64,000 bases of DNA from Saprospira grandis str. Lewin (lineage in GTDB: Bacteria > Bacteroidota > Bacteroidia > Chitinophagales > Saprospiraceae), in the NCBI RefSeq assembly GCF_000250635.1, contig NC_016940.1, forward strand, positions 3,596,501 through 3,660,500, read 5' to 3'. Shown piece after piece: positions 34,169 through 42,229 of this stretch; positions within the stretch are counted from its first letter, which is position 1; each line of letters begins with the position of its first letter. The position numbers were made by a program, and so were the translations under genes. The notes under the pieces were generated by a model. The model ran no database searches, had not been told where the DNA came from, and saw only the letters and a list, made by a program, of their open reading frames with translations.

Positions 34169-35335
34169 CTATTTGTGATCAGGCAAATAGAGTTGGCCCT
34201 TTTCTACGAAACGGCCCAAAACGATGCGTTGCACCTCAGAGGTCCCTTCATAGATTTGTGTAATTTTAGCATCGCGCATGAGGCGTTCTACATGATATTC
34301 TTTAACGAAACCGTAGCCACCATGTACTTGAACGGCTTCAACAGAGATTTTCATAGCCGCTTCTGAGGCCGCGAGTTTGGCCATAGAGCTGGCCATATCG
34401 TAGTCCATGCCTTGGTCTTTGAGCCAAGCTGAGCGATAAACCAACATACGAGCCGCTTCTACCTGCATAGCCATATCGGCCAATTTGAAAGAAATACCTT
34501 GGTGTTTGATGATCGGCTTACCAAAAGCTTCTCTTTCTTTGGCATAAGCAGCAGCCAATTCATAAGAACCGGCGGCGATGCCGAGGGCTTGAGAAGCGAT
34601 ACCAATACGTCCACCAGAAAGCGTTTTCATGGCAAACTTAAAGCCGAAGCCATCCTCGCCCACACGGTTTTCTTTAGGTACTTTTACATCATTATACATG
34701 ATGGTATGCGTATCAGAAGAGCGGATACCAAGCTTGTCTTCTTTGGCGCCAACAACAACGCCATCCCAAGAAGTTTCTACGATCAGGCAGTTGATTCCAC
34801 GGTGACCCAATTCGGGATTGGTTTGGGCAATTACCAAATGGAGCTGAGAAGTACCGCCGTTGGTGATCCAGTTTTTGGTTCCGTTCAATACATAATGATC
34901 GCCCATATCTACAGCAGTAGTGCGCTGAGAAGTGGCATCAGAACCCGCTTCGGGCTCAGAAAGGCAAAAAGCGCCAATCCATTCGCCAGTAGCCAATTTG
35001 GGCAAATACTTTTGCTTTTGCTCCTCTGTGCCAAAGGTTTCTAATCCCCAGCATACCAAAGAGTTATTAACAGACATAGCCACTGAGCAAGAGTTGTCAA
35101 TTTTAGAGAACTCTTCCATGGCAATGGCATAAGAGAGCGAATCCATTCCGCCTCCCCCGTATTTGGGGTCGACCATCATACCCAAAAAGCCCATTTCGCC
35201 CATCTTTTTCAAGATTTCTGTGGGGTGAGTCATATTGCTATCACGCTCAATAACACCGGGTAGACATTCTTGACGGGCAAAATCTCTAGCCGCCTCTCTT
35301 ACAGCCAAATGCTGTTCGCTTAGTTCAAAATTCAT
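34169..35335 (-). CDS. Short-chain-type acyl-CoA dehydrogenase
   Basis: This 388-residue protein has the full acyl-CoA dehydrogenase fold: an N-terminal helical domain (LAVREAARDFARQECLPGV), the FAD/substrate segment IGAFCLSEPEAGSDATSQRT and YVLNGTKNWITNGG, the GIRSSDTHTIMYNDVKVP middle domain, and a C-terminal helical domain with VHGGYGFVKEYHVERLMRDA. The catalytic base is Glu 363 in IYEGTSEVQR. It oxidises a saturated acyl-CoA at C2-C3 with electron transfer flavoprotein as acceptor, in beta-oxidation or branched amino-acid breakdown. The substrate chain cannot be told from the sequence alone. Monocistronic. Confidence 0.94.
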   Translation of the reverse strand: MNFELSEQHLAVREAARDFARQECLPGVIERDSNMTHPTEILKKMGEMGFLGMMVDPKYGGGGMDSLSYAIAMEEFSKIDNSCSVAMSVNNSLVCWGLETFGTEEQKQKYLPKLATGEWIGAFCLSEPEAGSDATSQRTTAVDMGDHYVLNGTKNWITNGGTSQLHLVIAQTNPELGHRGINCLIVETSWDGVVVGAKEDKLGIRSSDTHTIMYNDVKVPKENRVGEDGFGFKFAMKTLSGGRIGIASQALGIAAGSYELAAAYAKEREAFGKPIIKHQGISFKLADMAMQVEAARMLVYRSAWLKDQGMDYDMASSMAKLAASEAAMKISVEAVQVHGGYGFVKEYHVERLMRDAKITQIYEGTSEVQRIVLGRFVEKGQLYLPDHK

Positions 35336-35467
35336 ATCTGTTGTTCAGTTTTATTTTTCGTTTCAAGACTTTTCTGTCCAATTTTCGCACAAATATAACT
35401 TCTACAGACAAGATGAACAAATAAAATTAGGACGGCTTGCCTTTCTTTGACTCATTCTAAATAAGCT

Positions 35468-36034
35468 TTATCGCATGACTTTGACATAAGTATGCAGCCA
35501 GCGGTCGTAGAACATTTGTTTGTCGGCTTCCTGGCTCCCATTTATCCAAAGGCCAAGGCTAAGGAGCAGCCAAAAGAAGAGAAAGGGCTGAAATTCATCA
35601 GAAATGTAGCTAATAAGAATATAAGGAAAAAAGAGCAGGCCCACTTTAAGGCTGTTGCGTTTTAGGCTAGTCCAAAAATCGAGCGGCTGGTTTTTTTCAT
35701 CCACTACTCTTAATCCCAATAACCATTTGACGGGAGTGGCCCGCATGGCCGATTGCTCAAAAATGGTACAATAAGCCAAGGCCAAGGCTACTTTTAGGGG
35801 CAAGCCATTAATGACTTCCCGCCATAAATTAACAGGCGTACTCCTTACATAAGCCAGATGATCCCATTCTTCTTTGGCCAAATTTTCGGCTTGTAGGCGC
35901 CCCAACATGCCATAAAGGTAGTCGTTTTCTATGCTTCTCGCTAGCCAAAGCAGCAGAACAACAACCATAAAATCAATAATTAAGGCCAAGGTCCGCAGGG
36001 TGTAGCGTGCAGGATATAGTTGTGTTTTGCTCAT
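35468..36034 (-). CDS. RDD family membrane protein
   Basis: This 188-residue protein has the RDD pattern: a first helix LRTLALIIDFMVVVLLLWLA (with R and D in RTLALIID), a second hydrophobic segment KVALALAYCTIFEQSA, then TPVKWLLGLRVVDEKNQPL, and a final pair of helices before QMFYDRWLHTYV. RDD proteins are small inner-membrane proteins, mostly uncharacterised; some act as Na+/H+ antiporters. A hairpin resembling a terminator lies in its 5' leader, 49-86 bp before the start codon. Confidence 0.85.
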   Translation of the reverse strand: MSKTQLYPARYTLRTLALIIDFMVVVLLLWLARSIENDYLYGMLGRLQAENLAKEEWDHLAYVRSTPVNLWREVINGLPLKVALALAYCTIFEQSAMRATPVKWLLGLRVVDEKNQPLDFWTSLKRNSLKVGLLFFPYILISYISDEFQPFLFFWLLLSLGLWINGSQEADKQMFYDRWLHTYVKVMR

Positions 36035-36082
36035 AAATAATCAACTGTTTTGAGGCGGCAGTTATTCTTGCCTCTATGTTAT

Positions 36083-36120
36083 AAAAAAGCGAGCAAGGAC
36101 GATTAAATCCTTGGCTCGCT
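36083..36120 (-). terminator. Terminator-like hairpin in the leader of the RDD gene
   Basis: On the minus strand the stem AGCGAGC-C-AAGGA/TCCTT-GCTCGCT (12 bp, one bulge, 8-nt loop) is followed by six T. It points toward the RDD gene, and no gene lies upstream of it on that strand. It could therefore be an attenuator or the end of a small RNA. Confidence 0.65.
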
Positions 36121-36238
36121 GACGTTATTGTCGGTTCCATATTATTTTTGCTTTTGCTTAAGCAATTATACATTCTAGGCTAACTAGCTTATAAACTTAA
36201 TAAAAAAAAGGCAATTTTTGTTCTTTTTCTAAGATCTA

Positions 36239-36370
36239 TTTTTTGGGGCCTGCCGCCTGCGGCGGCCGGGCCCTTTCAGGGCTCGCAGGTCTGCTCGGCC
36301 CTTCGCTTTTTTCGCTTTGCTCAAAAAGCTCGGTCTGCCGCTGCGCGGCCCCCTTGCAGGCCCCTAGGCC
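36239..36370. repeat. GC-rich modular element, copy 14
   Basis: TTTTTTGGGGCCTGCCGCC through CTCGCAGGTCTGCTCGGCCC to CCCCTAGGCC, about 100 bp before the photolyase gene. Confidence 0.88.
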
Positions 36371-36473
36371 GTCGGCCGCTGCGCGCCCTCCTCTAAACGC
36401 AGAATTTTTTGGCTTAAACCCTTTCTCTTTTTTGCTGTTCAAAATCTGTTTAAAAAAATAACTTAGCTCTACT

Positions 36474-37811
36474 ATGAAATATAGCATCTTTTGGCACCGC
36501 AGAGATCTTCGCCTAAATGATAATGCGGCTTTGTATCAAGCGCTCAAGGCGGGCGGCCCTGTTTTGTCTATCTTTATTTTCGACCAAAATATTCTAGAGG
36601 ATTTAAACAATCGTCAAGATGCGCGAGTAGATTTTATTCATCAGGAGCTGCAGCGGCTGCAAAAGGAGCTGCGAGAACTTGGCAGCGATTTATTGGTCCT
36701 TTATGGCCGCCCTCAAGCGGTCTGGACCCAATTGCTGCAAGATTGGTCCATTGAGAAGGTTTATACCAACCGAGATTATGAACCCTACGCCAAAAAAAGA
36801 GATGCCGCCATCGCCGAACTTCTCCAAAAAGAAAATATTCCCTTGCTAACCAAAAAGGACCATGTCATTTTTGAAGAGCTAGAGGTAGAAAAGAAAACTT
36901 CTGGTCCTTATACCGTTTTTACCCCTTATAGCAAACAATGGAAGGCCAAGCTGGACAGCAAAAAAACAGCCGCAGGCGAATCCTTTTATCTGCAATCTTA
37001 TCCCAATGAAAATTATCAGCAAAATTACGCCAGCCTCCCCGGCAATTTTGAGATCCCCAGCCTAGAAAGTATGGGCTTTGCGCCCAGCCAACTAAATTTC
37101 CCTAGCCGATTGCTCAAGCAAAAACGCATCAAAAAATATGAGGAAACCCGAAATTTTCCCGCTCTAGAAGAAGGGACTTCTCGTTTGGGCTTGCATTTCC
37201 GTTTTGGGACCATCTCGATCCGTGAAAAGGCCCGAAAAGCCCGAAAACTCAATGCTACTTACCTCAATGAATTGATCTGGCGAGATTTCTATGCGCAAAT
37301 TTTAGCCAATTTTCCCAAAGTGGTCGGGCAGAGCTTCCGCCCCCAATACGACCAAATCGAATGGCGCAATAATGAGGAGGAGTTTGAGGCCTGGTGCCAA
37401 GGAAAAACTGGCTATCCCTTGGTCGATGCCGGAATGCGAGAGCTCAATGCTACAGGCTATATGCACAACCGAGTACGGATGCTGGTGGCCAGCTTTTTGT
37501 GCAAACATTTATTGATTGATTGGCGCTGGGGTGAAGCCTACTTTGCCGAAAAACTACTCGATTTTGATTTGGCCAGCAATAATGGCGGTTGGCAATGGGC
37601 CGCAGGCTCTGGCACCGATGCCGCCCCCTATTTCCGCATTTTTAGTCCCGAAAGCCAACTCAAAAAGTTTGATGCCGAGCTGAAATATGTCAAAAAATGG
37701 GTGAAAGAATATGGCAGCCGCCGCTATCCTCAGCCCATTGTAGAGCATAAATTTGCTCGGCAGCGTTGTTTGGCCACTTATAAATCTGCACTAAATCAAG
37801 ATAATGCCTAA
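36474..37811 (+). CDS. phrB: Class I deoxyribodipyrimidine photolyase/cryptochrome
   Basis: This 445-residue protein has an N-terminal antenna-binding Rossmann domain (IFWHRRDLRLNDNAALYQAL, VYTNRDYEPYAKKRD, VFTPYSKQW) and the FAD domain (LNELIWRDFYAQILANFP, YPLVDAGMRELNATGYMHNR, VRMLVASFLCKHLLIDWRWG, NNGGWQWAAGSGTDAAPYFR). These are class I photolyase signatures, including Trp residues in the positions of the electron-transfer chain. The likely reaction is light-driven repair of cyclobutane pyrimidine dimers. A cryptochrome-type role cannot be excluded by sequence. The next gene starts 8 bp before its stop. Confidence 0.93.
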   Translation: MKYSIFWHRRDLRLNDNAALYQALKAGGPVLSIFIFDQNILEDLNNRQDARVDFIHQELQRLQKELRELGSDLLVLYGRPQAVWTQLLQDWSIEKVYTNRDYEPYAKKRDAAIAELLQKENIPLLTKKDHVIFEELEVEKKTSGPYTVFTPYSKQWKAKLDSKKTAAGESFYLQSYPNENYQQNYASLPGNFEIPSLESMGFAPSQLNFPSRLLKQKRIKKYEETRNFPALEEGTSRLGLHFRFGTISIREKARKARKLNATYLNELIWRDFYAQILANFPKVVGQSFRPQYDQIEWRNNEEEFEAWCQGKTGYPLVDAGMRELNATGYMHNRVRMLVASFLCKHLLIDWRWGEAYFAEKLLDFDLASNNGGWQWAAGSGTDAAPYFRIFSPESQLKKFDAELKYVKKWVKEYGSRRYPQPIVEHKFARQRCLATYKSALNQDNA

Positions 37812-38496
37812 ATCCTCTATATATCAACAGCCGCTTTATTGTTTGCCTGGCTTAGGAACCGATCATCGGATTTTTGAGCAGCTTTTGCCTTTGCTCCCCT
37901 TTGAAGATGTTCGCTTTTTAGATTATAAAGAAGAATATTGCCGTCCGGGTAAGGGCTGCGATGATTATCTGGCCCATTTGCTGCCTGAATTGCAAAGCGA
38001 ATTAAAAGCGGGAGAGCAACCCAATTTTATGGGCCTTTCTTTAGGAGGATTATTAGCGACTCGCTTACAGCATCATTTTCCAGATAGCCAGTTGATTTTG
38101 GTCTCTACCATTAAAACTAATGATGAAGCGCCCTTTATTTTTTCTTTGGGCAAAATTTTACCGCTGTATTGGTTGGTTCCCGCCATTTTTAGTTGGGAGA
38201 TGGTGCCCAGAATTAGTTATTGGGCGGGATTTATTTCTGATAAGAGCGGCTATGAGCTCTACAAAAAAATGTTGCGAACTTGGACCCCCAAAATGCTGCG
38301 CTGGGCCCGCGATGCCGCCGTTCATTGGTCCAATAGCAGCCCCGCTGGCCAAGTTTTGCATATTCATGGCAAAAAGGACCATGTTTTTCCCCCTAGTCGA
38401 GCCCAACCAACTTATTGGGTAGAAGATGCTACACATTATATGATTGTCTCTCATGCCAAAGAAGTAGCCCAACATATTAAGGCCCATTTTGGCTAA
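37804..38496 (+). CDS. Alpha/beta hydrolase
   Basis: This 230-residue protein shows an alpha/beta-hydrolase fold: YCLPGLGTDHRIFEQLLPLL (oxyanion region), the nucleophile elbow FMGLSLGGLLATRL (Ser in GLSLGG), a strand-turn VLHIHGKKDHVFPP that supplies the acid, and the catalytic His in VEDATHYMIVSHAKEVA. The substrate is unknown. It overlaps the photolyase gene by 8 bp, so the two are probably translated from one mRNA, although no functional link is known. Confidence 0.85.
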   Translation: MPKSSIYQQPLYCLPGLGTDHRIFEQLLPLLPFEDVRFLDYKEEYCRPGKGCDDYLAHLLPELQSELKAGEQPNFMGLSLGGLLATRLQHHFPDSQLILVSTIKTNDEAPFIFSLGKILPLYWLVPAIFSWEMVPRISYWAGFISDKSGYELYKKMLRTWTPKMLRWARDAAVHWSNSSPAGQVLHIHGKKDHVFPPSRAQPTYWVEDATHYMIVSHAKEVAQHIKAHFG

Positions 38497-38587
38497 AGAA
38501 AAACAACCGCCACCTTTAAAGCTGGCGGCTCTTCTGTTCAACAACCAAAAGGCTAAAGAAAAATTAAGCCTTTAGGATGGATATATA

Positions 38588-38790
38588 TACCTGTGGGTTG
38601 AAACCCACAGCAACAAAAGCGGCCATACTAAGTGCAATAAAAATGAGCCGACGGTTAAAACCATCGGCCCATAATGAGTTGTAATAAATAGCAAACAAGG
38701 GCTATAAGATGTTTATTTATGGAGGGTTTTAACCCTCCATGGAACATAAAATGCATTCGTTAATTGGCTGTAGGTTTCAACCTACAGCTA
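38588..38790. repeat. Cluster of four GGYT/ARCC hairpins
   Basis: The hairpins are CTGTGGGTT-GA-AACCCACAG (about 38591), GCCGACGGTT-AA-AACCATCGGC (about 38650), GGAGGGTT-TT-AACCCTCC (about 38721) and GGCTGTAGGTT-TC-AACCTACAGC (about 38766). The interval 38709-38787 is an inverted copy of 27455-27534. Confidence 0.8.
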
Positions 38791-38794
38791 TGGC

Positions 38795-39004
38795 CGAAGG
38801 CCAAACGGCCACAACAAGGCCTTCAGGCCGCAGTTCGACGACCAAAGGGAGTAACCGATGTGCAGCTATGGCCGAAGGCCAAACGGCCTAGCGATGTGCA
38901 GCAGTGGCCGAAGGCCAGACCCAGCGGGCGCAGCCCGCGCAGGGCCGAGCGAACAGCGAGCTGCGGAACGTAGCGCCCGCCGCAGGCGGGAGGCCCCAAA
39001 AAAA
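38795..39004. repeat. GC-rich modular element, copy 15, with extra flanking modules
   Basis: The full element is 38886-39004 and ends GGCCCC plus seven A, 8 bp before the polA stop at 39012. A truncated short-form copy precedes it (38795-38885, containing GACGACCAAAGGGAGTAACC). Confidence 0.82.
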
Positions 39005-39011
39005 CAGCTCC

Positions 39012-41795
39012 CTAATGCGCTTCCAACCAATTATCGCCTTCATCGATGCCGACCAAAATGGGCACCTGCAAATTGGGCAAAGCGGTTTTCATTTCTTCCT
39101 CCACCAATTGGCGAAGTTTGGCCAATTCTGATTTGGGCACATCAAAAAGGAGTTCATCATGCACCTGAAGGATCATTTTGCTCTGCAAGCCTTCGGCTTT
39201 GAGGCGATTTTGCACCTTAATCATGGCCAGTTTAATCATATCGGCAGCGGTGCCCTGAATGGGGCTATTGATGGCATTTCGCTCGGCATGTCCGCGTACC
39301 ACCGCATTTTTTGATTTGATATCGCGCAGATAGCGGCGGCGGCCCAACAAGGTTTCCACATAACCTTTTTCCTTGGCTGTTTCTACCGTTTGCTCCATAT
39401 ATTTTTTGAGGCCAGGATACTGCTTAAAGTATTGCTCAATCAGCTCGGCGGCTTCCTTGCGCTTGATGTCCAAATTTTGCGAAAGATTAAAAGCCCCAGC
39501 GCCATAAATGATACTAAAGTTGACCGTTTTGGCATTGTAGCGCTGTTCTTTGGTCACTTCTTCAATATCCACCTCATAAATGCGGGCCGCCGTGGCCGAG
39601 TGAATATCTTGGCCCGCCTTAAATGCGGCCAACATGGCCTCATCGCCGCTAATTTCGGCAATTAGGCGCAACTCAATCTGCGAGTAATCCGCCGCCAACA
39701 AGCAATGATTTTCGTCTCTAGCGACAAATGCCTTGCGAATTTCTCGGCCTCTGGGCGTACGAATTGGAATGTTTTGCAAATTCGGATTATTAGAACTCAA
39801 ACGGCCCGTTGTGGTCAGGGCTTGATTGAATGAGCTATGCAAACGGCCCGTAAATTTATTGACCAAGCGGGGCAGGGCCTCCACATAAGTCGAACGCAAT
39901 TTGGCCAATTGGCGATACTCTAAAATCCAGGCAATAATTTCATATTTAGGGGCCAATTCGCTCAATTTTTCTTCATTGGTCGAATATTGGCCGGTTTTGG
40001 TTTTTCTCCAGCGGTAGGGGATTTCCAATTTATCAAAAAGCAATTCGCCCAACTGTTTAGGCGAGTCCAAATTGAGCAAGGGAGCCTCGGCCTTTTCTAA
40101 AATCTTTTTGACCAAAACATCGCTTTCTTGCTTGAGCTCTTCGGCATAATTGTTCAAAAAGTCGCTATCCAAAGCCACCCCTTCAAATTCCATATCCACC
40201 AAAACATAAATCAAAGGCGCTTCCATTTCATTATAGAGGGCCAATAATTCTTTAGACAATTGGGGGCGCAATTTTTCATAAAGTTGCCAGCTAATATCGG
40301 CATCTTCGGCGGCATATTCAATGACCTTTTCTAAAGGCACATCCCGCATACTGCGTTTTTTCTTGCGGCCTTTGCCCAAGAGGTTTTCGATGGGAATGGG
40401 CGAATAATTGAGGTAAGTTTCCGATAAATAATCCAGACTATGTTTTTTATCGGGCTCCAACAAATAGTGCATCAGCATGCTATCCCAAAGTTTGCCCGCC
40501 ACTTTTATATCGTAAAAGCGGAGCATGAGCAGGTCAAATTTTAGGTTTTGGCCCACCTTGGCAATTTCGGGATCTTCAAAGATGGGGCGAAACTCTTCGA
40601 GCAGTGTTTTTGTAGCCGCCTGATCTTCGGGCAGGGCCAAATAATAGGCCTTATGGGCCTGCAGGGCAAAAGAAAGGCCCACAATTTCGGAGCCCAATTC
40701 TAGGCCCGTCGTCTCACTATCGAAGCAAAAAATGCCTGCTTTTTTGATCTCGGCAATCAGGGCCGCTCTTTTTTCGGCCGTATCCAGCAAAATATATTCA
40801 TGCTGGGTATTGCTATGCGTATGATCGACCAATAATTCATTGGCGGCCTTGAGTTTTTTCTTGGGTGCTTCTTCGATGGGCTGCCCAAAAAGATCGACCT
40901 GTTGAGGGGCTTTGGCCGCAGCTTCTTGGCCCAAAATCCGTTTGCTCAGACTTCTAAATTCCAGCTCCTTAAAAATTTCGGATAGGGCTTCGCGATTAAA
41001 TTCTTCCAGAGCATATTTTTCCGCATCAAATTGCACGGGCACATCCAACTTAATGGTCGCCAATTCCTTAGACAAAAGCGCCTGTTTTTTATTTTCCTCT
41101 ACTCGTTCTTTTTGCTTGCCTTTGAGCTCATGCGTATGCTCCAACAAATTTTCGATGCTACCATATTTGGCCAATAATTTTTGGGCCGTTTTGGGACCAA
41201 TACCCGGAATACCCGGAATATTATCCACCGCATCGCCTTGCAAGCCCAAAACATCAATCACCTGTTCTACCCGTTCAATTTTCCATTTTTCCAAGACTTC
41301 CGCCTTGCCCAAAACAGAAAACTTATTGCCAAAACGAGCGGGTTTATACAAAAAGATCTGATCTTCCACCAATTGCGCATAGTCCTTATCGGGCGTCATC
41401 ATATAAACCGAAAAGCCTTCTCGGGCGGCCTGTTTGGCCAAGGTCCCAATCACATCATCGGCCTCATAATTGGGCACGGCCACCACCGGAATATTAAAGG
41501 CCTCAATAATTTGTTTAACATAGGGAATCGCCAAGCGAATATCCTCCGGTTGCTCCTCCCGATTCGCTTTATAGGGTTCATACATTTCATGTCGAAAGGT
41601 CCCGCCGGGCAAATCAAAAGCCACGGCAATATGCGTAGGTTTTTCTTTGCGCAATAATTCCCAAAGGGTAGAAGTAAAGCCATTCATGGCCGATACATTC
41701 AAACCTTTAGAGTTAATCAATGGGTTTTTGATAAAAGCAAAATGCGCCCGATAAATTAGGGCCATCGCATCGAGTAGGAATAATTTTTTTTGCAT
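39012..41795 (-). CDS. polA: DNA polymerase I
   Basis: The ATG at 41795 (927 residues) is chosen because MQKKLFLLDAMALIYRAHFA is the conserved N-terminus; the longer frame runs into a repeat. The domains are a 5' nuclease (VAFDLPGGTFRHEMYEPYKA, NYEADDVIGTLAKQ, GIPGIGPKTAQKLL), a 3'-5' exonuclease with intact catalytic motifs (FDSETTGLE, GQNLKFDLLML, YAAEDADISWQLY), and a family A polymerase (LLAADYSQIELRLIAEISGD, YNAKTVNFSIIYGAGAFNLS, ILQVHDELLFDVP). All three activities appear intact, as in E. coli, for Okazaki fragment processing and repair. It is monocistronic, with GC-rich copy 15 beginning 8 bp after its stop. Confidence 0.97.
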   Translation of the reverse strand: MQKKLFLLDAMALIYRAHFAFIKNPLINSKGLNVSAMNGFTSTLWELLRKEKPTHIAVAFDLPGGTFRHEMYEPYKANREEQPEDIRLAIPYVKQIIEAFNIPVVAVPNYEADDVIGTLAKQAAREGFSVYMMTPDKDYAQLVEDQIFLYKPARFGNKFSVLGKAEVLEKWKIERVEQVIDVLGLQGDAVDNIPGIPGIGPKTAQKLLAKYGSIENLLEHTHELKGKQKERVEENKKQALLSKELATIKLDVPVQFDAEKYALEEFNREALSEIFKELEFRSLSKRILGQEAAAKAPQQVDLFGQPIEEAPKKKLKAANELLVDHTHSNTQHEYILLDTAEKRAALIAEIKKAGIFCFDSETTGLELGSEIVGLSFALQAHKAYYLALPEDQAATKTLLEEFRPIFEDPEIAKVGQNLKFDLLMLRFYDIKVAGKLWDSMLMHYLLEPDKKHSLDYLSETYLNYSPIPIENLLGKGRKKKRSMRDVPLEKVIEYAAEDADISWQLYEKLRPQLSKELLALYNEMEAPLIYVLVDMEFEGVALDSDFLNNYAEELKQESDVLVKKILEKAEAPLLNLDSPKQLGELLFDKLEIPYRWRKTKTGQYSTNEEKLSELAPKYEIIAWILEYRQLAKLRSTYVEALPRLVNKFTGRLHSSFNQALTTTGRLSSNNPNLQNIPIRTPRGREIRKAFVARDENHCLLAADYSQIELRLIAEISGDEAMLAAFKAGQDIHSATAARIYEVDIEEVTKEQRYNAKTVNFSIIYGAGAFNLSQNLDIKRKEAAELIEQYFKQYPGLKKYMEQTVETAKEKGYVETLLGRRRYLRDIKSKNAVVRGHAERNAINSPIQGTAADMIKLAMIKVQNRLKAEGLQSKMILQVHDELLFDVPKSELAKLRQLVEEEMKTALPNLQVPILVGIDEGDNWLEAH

Positions 41796-41816
41796 TGATC
41801 TTTTTTCTAATTCTAA

Positions 41817-42024
41817 TTTTTTGGGGCTGCCCCTTCCGCCGGGTTGAAACCCAGCGCAAAGCGGCATCGCTTTGCGAAGCTATACAAAATGAGGGTTAAA
41901 ACCCTCATGAATTATCGGTCGGGTCGGGCTGTGTCGCAGCTCGCTGTTCGCTCGGCCCTGCGCAAAAAAACAAGTTTTTTGCTTGCTCTGGCCTTCGGCC
42001 ACTGCTGTCCATCCCTCAGCCGCG
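41817..42024. repeat. GC-rich modular element, copy 16, carrying inserted hairpins
   Basis: It begins TTTTTTGGGGCTGCCCCTTC and later resumes GTCGGGCTGTGTCGCAGC. Between these lie about 85 bp with the hairpins GGGTTGAAACCC (about 41841) and ATGAGGGTT-AA-AACCCTCAT (about 41890). The related copy at 59938 has a simple CCGCCCTGCGGGCGGG hairpin in that place, so one family has been replaced by the other. Confidence 0.8.
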
Positions 42025-42147
42025 TCGCTGCGCTCCTTTGCGGCGGCTTCGCCGCCTGTCCCCTCCAAAAAAAAGGAGCGGAGTTTGGGCCAAAAGATAA
42101 TGAATTTATTTTGAAGGGAGAGGATTTGTGGGGGAGGAGAGAACTTG

Positions 42148-42170
42148 CCCTTTCAATTAGCGGCTTTCAA
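42148..42170. repeat. 23-bp direct repeat C, left copy
   Basis: It starts CCCTTTCAATTAGCGG and is exactly repeated at 47588-47610. The pair brackets the nuclease gene and the four-gene cassette. Confidence 0.88.
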
Positions 42171-42171
42171 A

Positions 42172-42208
42172 TAGCAAAAGGCCGAAAAATCTGAGTGATT
42201 TTTCGGCC
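42172..42208 (-). terminator. Terminator at the end of the four-gene cassette
   Basis: The minus-strand perfect 12-bp stem GGCCGAAAAATC/GATTTTTCGGCC has a 5-nt loop and is followed by TTTTGC. Half of it is duplicated at 46311-46329, which suggests it originally served the PD-(D/E)XK gene. Confidence 0.88.
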
Positions 42209-42209
42209 T
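42191..42209. repeat. 19-bp direct repeat D, left copy
   Basis: CTGAGTGATTTTTCGGCCT, identical to 46311-46329. It is one arm plus loop of the terminator hairpin and marks one edge of the four-gene cassette. Confidence 0.92.
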
Positions 42210-42229
42210 GGGGGGTAGGGTAGGACATT

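Noticed and set aside
35973-36173. 66-codon minus-strand open frame across the RDD gene start
   Set aside because: It runs through the leader terminator hairpin and has no supporting motif; the RDD frame with its helix pattern is preferred.
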